A stretch of 54,624 bases of DNA from Novosphingobium rosa NBRC 15208 (lineage in GTDB: Bacteria; Pseudomonadota; Alphaproteobacteria; Sphingomonadales; Sphingomonadaceae). Every line of letters starts with the position of its first letter. Positions within the stretch are counted from its first letter, which is position 1. The translations under genes and the position numbers were made by a program. This document shows, in pieces, positions 26,373-34,279 of the stretch. The notes below the pieces were generated by a model, which ran no database searches, was not told the origin of the DNA, and saw nothing but the letters and a program-made list of their open reading frames with translations. The stretch is from assembly GCF_001598555.1 (NCBI RefSeq), contig NZ_BCZE01000057.1:1-54624 (forward strand), in the 5' to 3' direction.

Positions 26373-27605
26373 ATGGATCGTCGCGATTTTCTTGCCCTCT
26401 CGGCGGCGGCCGGGAGCGCCAATCTGCTGGCCCGCCCGGCCGCGGCCGCCGTTCAGGCTGCGGGTGGCGCGCCCGACATCGCGGTGGTGGGCGCGGGGGC
26501 CTTCGGCGGCTGGGCGGCGCTTTGCCTGCGCGAGCGGGGGCTGTCGGTGCTGTCGCTCGACGAATATGGCCCTTCCAACCCGCGCGCCTCGTCGGCGGGG
26601 GAAACGCGCTCGATCCGCTCGGGCTATGGCGCGATGGCCTTCTATTCCGAATGGGCAGCGCAGGCCATGCCGCTGTGGGAAAGGCGTCAGGCCGAGTTCA
26701 AGCGCACCATCCTCTATCCCAACGAGCGGCTGGAGATGGCGCAGGTGTGGAACCCGGCGCTGCTCAGCCAGCGCGCGACCTTCGACCGGCTGAAGCTGCC
26801 CTATGAGCTGCTCGACCGCGAGGCCTTGCGCAAGCGCTATCCGCAGATGAATTTCGACGATGTCGAGTTCGGCTTCGTCGAAACCGCCAAAACCGCCGCC
26901 GTCATCAAGGCGCGCGAGGCGATGATCCGCGCCTCCGAGGTCTTTCAGGACAAGGGCGGTCGCTTCCAAATCGCGCGCGCGGTGCCGGGCGAAGCCAGGG
27001 GGCGCACATTGCTGACGTTGAAGCTGAATGACGGCTCCGCGGTCAGCGCCGGGCAGTTCGTGTTTTCCTGCGGGCCATGGTCACCCAAGACATTGCCGAC
27101 GATCATGAAGCCGCTGATCCATATCGTGCGAAGCGAGTATTACTATTGGGGCGTGCCTGCCGGGGACGATCGCTTTTCATGGCCGCATCAGCCCGCATGG
27201 CATGACCATATCGATGGCGGCTATGGCTTCGGCAGCATCGAACGCGGCCTCAAATACTCGCCCGACGACAATGGCGAGGTCTATCACGACCCGGACAATG
27301 CCGAGCGCCTGCCAACGCCTTATCTGATCGAAAAAGGCCGCCTTTATGTCAACAAGCGCTTCCCCGGCATGCGGGACGCCCCCATCGTGGAAACCCGCGT
27401 CTGCCAGTGGGAAATCGCGCCGAAGGAAGATTTCATCATCGACCGCCACCCTGATTATGACAATGTATGGATCGCCAGCGGCGGCGGCAGTCATGGCTTC
27501 AAGTTCGGGCCCCTGCTAGGCGACTATATCGCGGATCGGGTCACGGGCAGGGCAACCAATCCGGCCATCGATCAACGCTTCTCCGTCAAGCGGGGATCGA
27601 TTTAA
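26373..27605 (+). CDS. Tat-exported FAD amine/amino-acid oxidase (DAO family)
   Basis: A 410-residue flavoprotein with a twin-arginine-type leader (MDRRDFLALSAAAGSANLLA) followed by the FAD-binding motif IAVVGAGAFGGWAALCL. ETRSIRSGYG and the C-terminal WIASGGGSHGFKFGPLLGDYIAD match the monomeric sarcosine oxidase/N-methyl amino acid oxidase group of the DAO superfamily. It would oxidise a secondary or N-methylated amino acid in the periplasm. GGGGAGA lies 9 nt before the ATG; it starts 40 nt after the amidohydrolase. The usual covalent-flavin cysteine of sarcosine oxidase is not obvious, so it may be a dehydrogenase. Confidence 0.85.
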   Translation: MDRRDFLALSAAAGSANLLARPAAAAVQAAGGAPDIAVVGAGAFGGWAALCLRERGLSVLSLDEYGPSNPRASSAGETRSIRSGYGAMAFYSEWAAQAMPLWERRQAEFKRTILYPNERLEMAQVWNPALLSQRATFDRLKLPYELLDREALRKRYPQMNFDDVEFGFVETAKTAAVIKAREAMIRASEVFQDKGGRFQIARAVPGEARGRTLLTLKLNDGSAVSAGQFVFSCGPWSPKTLPTIMKPLIHIVRSEYYYWGVPAGDDRFSWPHQPAWHDHIDGGYGFGSIERGLKYSPDDNGEVYHDPDNAERLPTPYLIEKGRLYVNKRFPGMRDAPIVETRVCQWEIAPKEDFIIDRHPDYDNVWIASGGGSHGFKFGPLLGDYIADRVTGRATNPAIDQRFSVKRGSI

Positions 27606-27681
27606 GATCATTCTTTCGGCGCCATGATCGTCTCCTGATCGGTGTTGGCGCGACATCCTATCTTGATTCTTTGCCGGGAAA

Positions 27682-27723
27682 CCCGATGCCGGCCCTGCCT
27701 TTGAAGGCCAGGCCGGCATCGGG
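27682..27723 (+). terminator. Long perfect hairpin between oxidase and zinc operon
   Basis: A perfect 13-bp stem (27682-27694 with 27711-27723), extended after a 2-nt internal mismatch by 4 more pairs and a tetraloop, lies 77 nt after the oxidase stop and about 60 nt before the Zur-like palindrome. There is no T-tract. Most likely it ends the upstream operon, but its length is unusual. Confidence 0.5.
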
Positions 27724-27783
27724 GCGCCGCTCCGCCTGCCACGGCGCGCTCCTGCAAAAACCTGTTGCCTGAGCGTCACCTCT

Positions 27784-27809
27784 ATGTGATATGTTACACC
27801 ATATCATAT
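27784..27809 (+). promoter_or_regulatory. Zur-like palindromic operator
   Basis: Inverted arms ATGTGATATG (27784-27793) and CATATCATAT (27800-27809) match at 9 of 10 positions around a 6-bp spacer, an AT-rich element in otherwise GC-rich DNA. It ends 20 bp before the GTG of the COG0523 GTPase, whose operon includes a Fur-family gene. The shape and position fit a Zur or Fur box controlling zinc-starvation genes. The match to a published consensus was not computed. Confidence 0.5.
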
Positions 27810-27829
27810 TTTAATCCGGAGCGCGCATC

Positions 27830-29071
27830 GTGTCTGCAACGCCACCCCAGGGCCCCATGGAAAAATTGCCGGTCACGGTGCTGTCCGGCTTCCTGGGCGC
27901 GGGCAAAACCACCTTGCTCAACCACATCCTCGCCAACCGCGAAGGCAAACGGATCGCGGTCATCGTCAATGACATGTCCGAGGTCAACATCGACGCCGAT
28001 CTGGTGCGCGGGGGCGATGCCACATTGGCCCGCTCTCAGGAGACGCTGGTCGAAATGACCAATGGCTGCATCTGCTGCACCCTGCGCGACGACCTTCTCG
28101 AAGAGGTGCGCAAGCTGGCCGAGGCTGGTCGCTTCGACTATCTGGTGATCGAGAGCACGGGCATTTCCGAACCGCTGCCTGTCGCCAGCACCTTTTCGTT
28201 TCGCGATGAGGCCGGCGTGTCGCTCGGCGATGTCGCCCGGCTGGACACGATGGTCACGGTCGTCGATGCGTTGAACCTGCTCAAGGATTATTCGAGCCAG
28301 GATTTCCTTGCCGATCGCGGAGAGTCGCTGGGCGAGGACGATACGCGCAGTCTGGTCGGGCTGCTGGTCGAACAGATCGAATTTGCCGATGTGGTCATCG
28401 TCAACAAGGCCGGGTCGGTCTTGCCCGAACAGCTGTCCGTGGTCAAAAAGCTGGTGGCCAGCCTGAATGCGGATGCCCGGATCATCAGCTGCGATCATGG
28501 CGCGGTGGCTCTGGATGCGATCCTCAATACCGGTCTCTTCGATGAGGACAAAGCCGCTCAGCATCCGCTCTGGGCCAAGGAACTCTATGGTTATGCGAAC
28601 CATCAGCCAGAGACCGAGGAATATGGGATCGAGAGCTTCGTCTATCGCGCCCGCCAGCCCTTCGATCCCGCGCTGCTGAACGCCTTCCTCACCAGCGACG
28701 GGCTGGACCGCGTGGTGCGCGCCAAAGGCCATTTCTGGCTGGCCACCCGCCCCGATCTGGTGGGCGAGCTGGCGCTGGCGGGCGCCCAGACCGCGACCTC
28801 GCGCATGGGCCGCTGGTGGAGCAGCATCCCCAAAAACCAGTGGCCCGATGATGGCCGCTTCGAAAGCTTCGTCGCCCGCCATTGGCACGACATGTGGGGA
28901 GACCGGCGGCAGGAGCTGGTCTTTATCGGCATCGATATGGATGAAGCTGCGATCCGGCGCGCACTCGATGCCTGCCTGCTGCCGGTGGATGAGTTCACCC
29001 CCGATGTCTGGACGCGGCTGAGCGATCCCTTCCCCTCATGGGACGTGCCCGTCGCCGAGGCCGCCGCATGA
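27830..29071 (+). CDS. zigA: COG0523/CobW-family zinc metallochaperone GTPase
   Basis: A 413-residue G3E GTPase with Walker A GFLGAGKT (residues 20-27), the metal-binding CxCC motif (Cys80, Cys82, Cys83 in NGCICCTLRD), ESTGISEP as switch segment, VIVNKAG as base-recognition motif, and a C-terminal CobW_C domain. COG0523 proteins of this subfamily (ZigA/YeiR/ZNG1) deliver zinc to client proteins under zinc shortage. The start is GTG with CCGGAG at 9 nt. A Zur-like palindrome precedes it, and a DUF1826 gene and a Fur-family regulator follow in the operon; this arrangement supports zinc over cobalamin metabolism. Confidence 0.88.
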   Translation: MSATPPQGPMEKLPVTVLSGFLGAGKTTLLNHILANREGKRIAVIVNDMSEVNIDADLVRGGDATLARSQETLVEMTNGCICCTLRDDLLEEVRKLAEAGRFDYLVIESTGISEPLPVASTFSFRDEAGVSLGDVARLDTMVTVVDALNLLKDYSSQDFLADRGESLGEDDTRSLVGLLVEQIEFADVVIVNKAGSVLPEQLSVVKKLVASLNADARIISCDHGAVALDAILNTGLFDEDKAAQHPLWAKELYGYANHQPETEEYGIESFVYRARQPFDPALLNAFLTSDGLDRVVRAKGHFWLATRPDLVGELALAGAQTATSRMGRWWSSIPKNQWPDDGRFESFVARHWHDMWGDRRQELVFIGIDMDEAAIRRALDACLLPVDEFTPDVWTRLSDPFPSWDVPVAEAAA

Positions 29072-29652
29072 TCCTCACCCGGACCAAACGTCTCGTCTCC
29101 GTCTCCGGGAGGATCGAAGTGCTGGAGGATATCCTCGACCAAGGCGTGGAGCTGGCGATCTGGCAACGCGAAAGGCCCGCCGATCTGGCATGGCTGGATC
29201 ACCATGACCCGGACCGGATCGACGATATCGACGCCATCGTTCCACAGGATGACCTGCATGGCGACGTTATCGATCTGATGCGGGAGGCCGGCTATCCCGC
29301 TGGCGAACAGGGCTCGGCGCTGGCCGGCGAGATCATCAGCCTTGCCGCCTGGTTTGCCGATCTGACGGGCAGCGCATCCTTGCGCCTCCGGCTGGAGGTG
29401 GTGGAGACCGACGCCTGCCGCAAATTCCACGCCGATCATGTGACCGCCCGCCTGCTGACCACCTTTTCGGGGCAAGGCACGCAATGGATCTATACCTCTG
29501 CGCAAACCGACATCCAGCAGATGACGCCGGGTGATGTCGGCATCTTCAAAGGGCGGCTGTGGAAGGAAAACCCCACGATCCTCCACCGCTCGCCCCCCAT
29601 TGCGGCAGCGGGCGAGACGCGCCTGCTGCTGGCGCTCGATCCGGCGCCCTGA
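29068..29652 (+). CDS. DUF1826 protein
   Basis: A 194-residue protein recognisable as DUF1826 from its layout: LAIWQRERPADLAWLD near the N-terminus, RLRLEVVETDACRKFHADHVTARLLTTF in the centre (with Cys and His that could bind metal) and GTQWIYT, FKGRLW and HRSPP towards the end. The biochemical role is unknown; the family recurs with COG0523 GTPases in Zur regulons. The chosen ATG overlaps the GTPase stop (ATGA). It is probably cytoplasmic, having no signal or membrane span. Confidence 0.82.
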   Translation: MILTRTKRLVSVSGRIEVLEDILDQGVELAIWQRERPADLAWLDHHDPDRIDDIDAIVPQDDLHGDVIDLMREAGYPAGEQGSALAGEIISLAAWFADLTGSASLRLRLEVVETDACRKFHADHVTARLLTTFSGQGTQWIYTSAQTDIQQMTPGDVGIFKGRLWKENPTILHRSPPIAAAGETRLLLALDPAP

Positions 29653-29675
29653 AAGCAGGCTGCGGAAGGGCGATG

Positions 29676-30092
29676 ATGGGCGTTGTAAGGCCAGGAACAA
29701 GGCGCAGCCCCCAACAGAATGAGGCCCTGATCATGCAGGTGCTGATGCAGGCCAATGGCCCGCTCAGCGCCTATGACATCGCCCGGGTCGCCAGCCATGC
29801 GGGCGGCGCGATCGTGCCGGGGCAGGTCTATCGCACGCTGGAGCGGCTGATCGAGCAGCGCCGCGTGCTGCGGATCGAGATGCTCAATGCCTATCTGACG
29901 CGTCCGCTGTCCGGGCATCTCTGCCTGATCTGCACGATCTGCCGCGATGTGAGCTTTATCGAGGCACCCCGGCTGCAAGCCTGCGTTTCGGAGGTCAGCG
30001 CCGCCTATCGCTTCACGCCCTCCACCGGCATGATCGAAACGCTCTGCCACTGCCGCGCCTGCGGAGACGCCAAATCACGGGTAACCCCATGA
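29676..30092 (+). CDS. zur: Fur-family regulator, probable Zur
   Basis: A 138-residue Fur-family protein. The winged helix spans about residues 12-80 (PLSAYDIARVASHAGGAIVPGQVYRTLERLIEQRRVLRIE). Cysteines in CLICTIC and the C-terminal CHCRAC provide the structural zinc site. The start at 29676 has GGAAGGG 5 nt upstream; the adjacent ATG at 29673 is too close. Its place after a COG0523 GTPase and DUF1826, behind a Zur-like palindrome, points to a zinc-responsive repressor that regulates its own operon. Fur or Mur activity is less likely but not excluded. Confidence 0.85.
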   Translation: MGVVRPGTRRSPQQNEALIMQVLMQANGPLSAYDIARVASHAGGAIVPGQVYRTLERLIEQRRVLRIEMLNAYLTRPLSGHLCLICTICRDVSFIEAPRLQACVSEVSAAYRFTPSTGMIETLCHCRACGDAKSRVTP

Positions 30093-30165
30093 ATCCCGTT
30101 TCCTACCCGCCCATCGCCTGATACAGGAGCGCCCGTCTCCACCGCTGGCGAAAGAGTGCCCCGCG

Positions 30166-30912
30166 ATGCCGCATATCACCACCGGCGCTCAGGCTCTGGC
30201 CGAACTGTTCGATGTCGATCTGCTCTCGCTGCTGGCCAGCGGAATCTGCCTGCTGACGGCCTTTGCGCTGGGCACGCTGATCGGGCTGGAGCGGCAATGG
30301 CGCCAGCGCACGGCGGGGCTGCGCACCAATGTGCTCGTCGCGGTGGGCGCCGCGGCCTTTGTCGATCTGGGCTTGCGCACGGCCGGCGCCGATGGCGGGG
30401 TCCGGGTGATTTCCTATGTCGTCTCAGGGATAGGCTTTCTGGGCGCGGGCGTCATCATGAAAGAGGGCACGCATGTGCGCGGGCTCAACACGGCGGCCAC
30501 GCTCTGGGCCTCGGCGGCGGTGGGCAGTTTTGCCGGCGCGCGCAAGCCTGCCGAAGCGGTGCTGGTGACGATCTTCGTGCTGGCGGGCAACACCCTGCTG
30601 CGCCCGCTGGTCGATTTCGTGAACCGTCGCCCGATCACCGCGGAGGACACCGAGGCGATGTACCGCGTCCATGTCACCTGCAGCGACGATCATGTCACCG
30701 ATGCCCGCGACCTGCTCTTTGAAGAGCTGGAGATCCACCACTACCCGATCCGCGAGATCGAAACGCTGAGCGATGGCGACAATCAGGTTGAACTGGCCGC
30801 GATCCTGTTGCCCACCACCGCCAACCCGGCGGAGCTGGATGCCATCACCAGCCATATCGCCCGCCATGCCGCGATCATCAGCGCCACCTGGACCGTCAGC
30901 ACCACAAATTGA
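30166..30912 (+). CDS. mgtC: MgtC/SapB-family membrane protein
   Basis: A 248-residue protein with four or five N-terminal helices bearing the MgtC signatures (GTLIGLERQWRQRTAGLRTNVLVAVGAAAF and GIGFLGAGVIMKEG..VRGLNTAATLW), followed by a soluble C-terminal ACT-like domain from about residue 160. MgtC proteins help growth at low magnesium or modulate the F1Fo ATPase. Its function here is not defined. It is 73 nt after the Fur-family gene and 15 nt before the response regulator, so it may belong to either unit. Confidence 0.88.
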   Translation: MPHITTGAQALAELFDVDLLSLLASGICLLTAFALGTLIGLERQWRQRTAGLRTNVLVAVGAAAFVDLGLRTAGADGGVRVISYVVSGIGFLGAGVIMKEGTHVRGLNTAATLWASAAVGSFAGARKPAEAVLVTIFVLAGNTLLRPLVDFVNRRPITAEDTEAMYRVHVTCSDDHVTDARDLLFEELEIHHYPIREIETLSDGDNQVELAAILLPTTANPAELDAITSHIARHAAIISATWTVSTTN

Positions 30913-30927
30913 TCGGGAAAGCTCTTC

Positions 30928-31602
30928 ATGCGCATCCTGCTGGTTGAGGACGATGCCGCTCTGGCCGCCGCGCTGACCGGCGTGTTCGACAAGGCCGGTT
31001 TCGCCGTGGACCATGCACAGGCCCGGGAGGATGCCGAACTGATGCTGCGCGCGGGCCATTATGCCGCGCTGATCCTCGACCGGGGCCTGCCCGATGGTGA
31101 TGGGCTGGAACTGCTGCAGGATCTGCGCGCGCGGGGCAGCACCATGCCGGTGATCGTGCTGACGGCGCGTGGCACGCTGGACGCGCGGATCAGCGGGCTG
31201 GACAAGGGCGCGGACGATTACCTCGCCAAACCCTTCTCGCCCGATGAGCTGATGGCCCGGCTGCGCGCGGTTTTGCGCCGCAACGGCAGCTTTCAGGGGC
31301 GCGAGGTGGCCTGCGCCAACCTCTGCTTCGATATCGACAATCAGGTGCTGCACATCGATGGCCAGACCGTGGCTCTCTCGCAGCGTGAAGGCGCGCTGCT
31401 GGCCCTGCTGATGCGCCGCGCCGGGCTGGTGGTGACGAAACGCCTCGCCGAGGATCAGCTCTTCGGCGCGGGCGACACGCTGGGCTCCAACGCCATCGAG
31501 GTCTATATGCACCGCCTGCGCCAGAAGCTGGACCAGGCGGGCAGCGGGGCGGAGATCGTCACCGTGCGCGGCGTGGGCTATCTGATGCGGGCGCGCCAAT
31601 GA
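30928..31602 (+). CDS. OmpR-family response regulator
   Basis: A 224-residue protein: receiver domain (MRILLVEDDAALAAAL, phosphoacceptor Asp in LILDRGLPDGDG, LTARG, then YLAKPF) and a winged-helix DNA-binding domain (VALSQREGALLALLM to VRGVGYLMRAR). It resembles the QseB/PmrA/TctD group. It overlaps the histidine kinase by 4 nt. A PmrA-like direct repeat lies just after the kinase gene and before the RND pump, so the pump operon is the probable target. Confidence 0.9.
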   Translation: MRILLVEDDAALAAALTGVFDKAGFAVDHAQAREDAELMLRAGHYAALILDRGLPDGDGLELLQDLRARGSTMPVIVLTARGTLDARISGLDKGADDYLAKPFSPDELMARLRAVLRRNGSFQGREVACANLCFDIDNQVLHIDGQTVALSQREGALLALLMRRAGLVVTKRLAEDQLFGAGDTLGSNAIEVYMHRLRQKLDQAGSGAEIVTVRGVGYLMRARQ

Positions 31603-32954
31603 TCGCCCGCCTGCGCCACCTCTCCGGCGCTCTGCTGACACGCATCCTGCTGGTCGAGACGATCACCATTCTGGCCGCCTGCGTGCTGCTGCCGCTGCTG
31701 GCGCAATCGGTGATGCGCAGCTCGGTGGCCGCCATCGAGAAGGACATGCTGCGCCAACAAGCGCAGACCCTGGCCTCGGCGATGCGGCCTGCGCCGAATG
31801 GCGCATGGCGCGTGGCCCTGCCCGCCGCCGAGCAGCCGATCTACGCTTCGGGCTATGACGGGCGCGCTTATGCCGTGCTGGACGCGCAGGGCCATACGCT
31901 GGCCGCCAGCCGCTTTGCCCTGCCCGCCAGCTGGCCCGCCGATCTGCGCGGACCAACCCCGCATCGTTTCGAAATCGGACCGCTGGTCGGTCTGAGCCTG
32001 CCCGTGCGGCAGGGCGGCCAGCCGCTCTGGGTGGTGGTCACGCAGGACCAGACCCAGCCCGGCGCCGTTGTCGACGATGTGGTGCGCAAGTTCCTCGGTA
32101 GCTATTGGGTGGTGCTGGTGGGGCTGCTGGCGCTGATGCCGCTGGTCAATGGCATCATCCTGTGGGGATCGCTGCGGGGCCTGCGCCGCGCCGCCCGCAG
32201 CGCCGCCGCCATCCACCCCCGCACCCCGGGCGCGCGCATCGAGGAAGACGGCCTGCCCGCCGAGGCGCGCGTGCTGGTCCATGCCACCAACGATCTGATC
32301 GAGCGCCTCTCCGCCGCACTGCATCAGGTGGAGGAATTCGCGGGCAATGTGGCGCATGAATTGCGCACCCCGCTGGCCACGCTGCAGCTTCAGGTCGCCA
32401 CGCTGGGCGATGCGCCTCAGCGCGCCGCTCTGGAGGCCGAGATCGCCCGCATGTCGCATGTTCTGGCGCAATTGCGTGATCTGGCCAGCATGGAGAATGC
32501 CGCCAAGGCCTCGCTCGCCCCGCTCGATCTGGGCGAACTGGCCATCGCCACCGTGGCCGACCTCACCCCGCGCGTGCTGGCCGAGGGGCGCAGCATCGCC
32601 GTGCTCGGCGCGGAAGCGCCGGTGATGGTCACCGGCAATGCCGGCCTGCTGACCATGGCCCTGACCAATCTGATCGAGAATGCCCTGCTCCACACGCCGG
32701 GCGGCACGGTGATCGAGGTGGCGCTGACGCCCTCCGGCGCCATCAGCGTGGCCGATGACGGCCTGGGTATCGCCCAGGACGATCACGGCAAGCTGGCCCG
32801 CCGCTTCTGGCGCGCCGACCACCGCCGCAGCGATGGCGCGGGGCTGGGCCTCTCCATCGTGCAACGCATTGTCGAGGTGCATCGCGGGCGGCTGGAAACC
32901 GGCGCTTCACCGCTGGGCGGGGCCTGTTTTACCCTGCATTTGCCGCCAGCCTGA
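31599..32954 (+). CDS. Sensor histidine kinase
   Basis: A 451-residue membrane kinase: first helix about residues 10-35, a periplasmic sensor region of roughly 120 residues, a second helix (YWVVLVGLLALMPLVNGIILWG), a HAMP-like linker, HisKA with GNVAHELRTPLATLQ, and an HATPase domain with NLIENALLHTPGG, DDGLGIAQDDHG and GAGLGLSIV boxes. It is the partner of the overlapping response regulator. No cluster of Cys, His or Met in the sensor region reveals the signal; the downstream RND pump suggests a metal ion or a toxic compound. Confidence 0.9.
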   Translation: MIARLRHLSGALLTRILLVETITILAACVLLPLLAQSVMRSSVAAIEKDMLRQQAQTLASAMRPAPNGAWRVALPAAEQPIYASGYDGRAYAVLDAQGHTLAASRFALPASWPADLRGPTPHRFEIGPLVGLSLPVRQGGQPLWVVVTQDQTQPGAVVDDVVRKFLGSYWVVLVGLLALMPLVNGIILWGSLRGLRRAARSAAAIHPRTPGARIEEDGLPAEARVLVHATNDLIERLSAALHQVEEFAGNVAHELRTPLATLQLQVATLGDAPQRAALEAEIARMSHVLAQLRDLASMENAAKASLAPLDLGELAIATVADLTPRVLAEGRSIAVLGAEAPVMVTGNAGLLTMALTNLIENALLHTPGGTVIEVALTPSGAISVADDGLGIAQDDHGKLARRFWRADHRRSDGAGLGLSIVQRIVEVHRGRLETGASPLGGACFTLHLPPA

Positions 32955-32958
32955 ACCC

Positions 32959-32975
32959 CGTAAGGTTCATGTAAG
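32959..32975 (+). promoter_or_regulatory. PmrA/QseB-like direct-repeat box
   Basis: Two GTAAG half-sites (32960-32964 and 32971-32975) start 11 bp apart, one DNA turn, with GTTCAT between. The element resembles PmrA-type boxes of the form CTTAAG-N5-CTTAAG. It lies immediately after the histidine kinase stop and about 50 bp before the RND adaptor, as expected for control of the pump by the upstream two-component pair. Confidence 0.5.
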
Positions 32976-33023
32976 CAAGCCCGCCTAGCCCGGCCCGATC
33001 ACTTGCAATCGGGGTCGCAGGGC

Positions 33024-34265
33024 ATGGATCATATCGCCACGGATGGACAGGACACGCCGGTGCCCGTACTGGGCCGGCAGCGGCAATGGTGGATCACGGG
33101 CGGTCTGCTAGCGCTGGTGGTCGCGCTGTTCTGGCTGGTGCCGCTGCTGTGGCACGCGATCATGCCGCCGCCTCCCCCGCCGCCCGCCGCGCCGCAGGAC
33201 GGCACCTTCGCCGCCACCGACCGCGAATGGGCGACCCTGCGTTTCGAAACGGTCCACGCCAGCAGCTTCAGCGATGCTGCTACCAGCGACGGCAAGATCG
33301 CGGTGGATGACGATCTGACCACGCCGGTCTTCTCGCCCTACACCGGGCGGGTCACGCGGATCATGGCCAAGGCGGGCGATCTGGTGCATGCGGGGCAACC
33401 TTTGTTCGCTGTGGTCGCCAGCGAATTCGTGCAGGCGCAAAGCGATCTGGTGACCGCGCGCGGGGCAATCACCGCCGCCGAGGCGCAATACCGCCAGAGC
33501 CACGACGCCGAAGCGCGTCAGCACGACCTCTATGACCACAAGGGCGCGGCGCTGAAAGACTGGCAGCAGAGCCAGACCGATCTGGCCAGCGCCGACGCCG
33601 CGCGCCGCAATGCGCAGGCCGGGCTGGCGGCGGTGCAAAACCGCCTGCGCATTCTGGGCGCCGATGGCGCTGGCAGCGCCCATGGCGAGGCCATCGTGCG
33701 CGCGCCGGTCGATGGCATCGTCACCCAGCGGCTGATCGGGCTGGGGCAGAACATCGGCAGCGTCTCGGGCGGTGGCAATGCCACGCAGGCCTTCACCATC
33801 TCGGACTTCCGCAAGGTCTGGCTGGTGGGCAATCTGCGTGAGGAGGATGCCCCGCGCGCCCATATCGGCCAGATGGTGCAGGTGCGGCCCTATGTCGGGC
33901 AGCCCTTGCAGGCGCGCGTCACCTATGTCGCGCCCACCATCGATCCTGCCACCCGCCGCCTGCTGGTGCGCGCCGAAATCGCCAACCCCGATGGCCGGTT
34001 GAAGCCGGAAACCTTCGCCACCTTCTCCCTGCTGACGGGCGGCGAGCGGCAATCGCTCTCCGTCGATCAGGAGGCGGTGATTTATGAGGGCAACACCGCC
34101 CGCGTGTGGATCGCTTTGCCGCGCACGCATCGGCTCGGCCTGCGCCCCGTCACCACCGGCGCCACGGTGGATGGCCGCGTGGAGATCACCGGCGGGCTGA
34201 AGGATGGCGACACCGTCGTCACCGCGGGCAGCCTGTTTATCGACCGCGGCGCCAAGGCCGATTGA
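33024..34265 (+). CDS. RND periplasmic adaptor (membrane fusion protein)
   Basis: A 413-residue HlyD/CusB-CzcB type adaptor. It has one N-terminal membrane anchor (WWITGGLLALVVALFWLVPLLW) followed by a proline run, a barrel-sandwich hybrid domain (VFSPYTGRVTRIMAKAGDLVHAGQPL), an alpha-hairpin of about 70 residues, the second half of the lipoyl domain (EAIVRAPVDGIVTQR), and beta-barrel and membrane-proximal domains. No His- or Met-rich metal-binding extension is present. The ATG at 33024 is preferred over an upstream TTG. The RND pump gene follows 14 nt later. Confidence 0.9.
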   Translation: MDHIATDGQDTPVPVLGRQRQWWITGGLLALVVALFWLVPLLWHAIMPPPPPPPAAPQDGTFAATDREWATLRFETVHASSFSDAATSDGKIAVDDDLTTPVFSPYTGRVTRIMAKAGDLVHAGQPLFAVVASEFVQAQSDLVTARGAITAAEAQYRQSHDAEARQHDLYDHKGAALKDWQQSQTDLASADAARRNAQAGLAAVQNRLRILGADGAGSAHGEAIVRAPVDGIVTQRLIGLGQNIGSVSGGGNATQAFTISDFRKVWLVGNLREEDAPRAHIGQMVQVRPYVGQPLQARVTYVAPTIDPATRRLLVRAEIANPDGRLKPETFATFSLLTGGERQSLSVDQEAVIYEGNTARVWIALPRTHRLGLRPVTTGATVDGRVEITGGLKDGDTVVTAGSLFIDRGAKAD

Positions 34266-34279
34266 GGGGTAGCGCGGAT

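Noticed and set aside
21914..26422. A 1502-codon open frame on the minus strand opposite the metalloprotease and amidohydrolase genes
   Set aside because: It is a GC-bias shadow: the translation is His/Arg/Gly/Gln-rich with no domain, while the plus strand encodes recognisable enzymes with motifs and signal peptides. The same applies to long antisense frames at 3188-4945, 19663-22158 and 35696-37555 and to the plus-strand frame at 1639-3222.
33003..33023. TTG start for the RND adaptor
   Set aside because: It adds seven residues without an evident ribosome-binding site; the ATG at 33024 gives a standard short cytoplasmic N-terminus before the membrane anchor.
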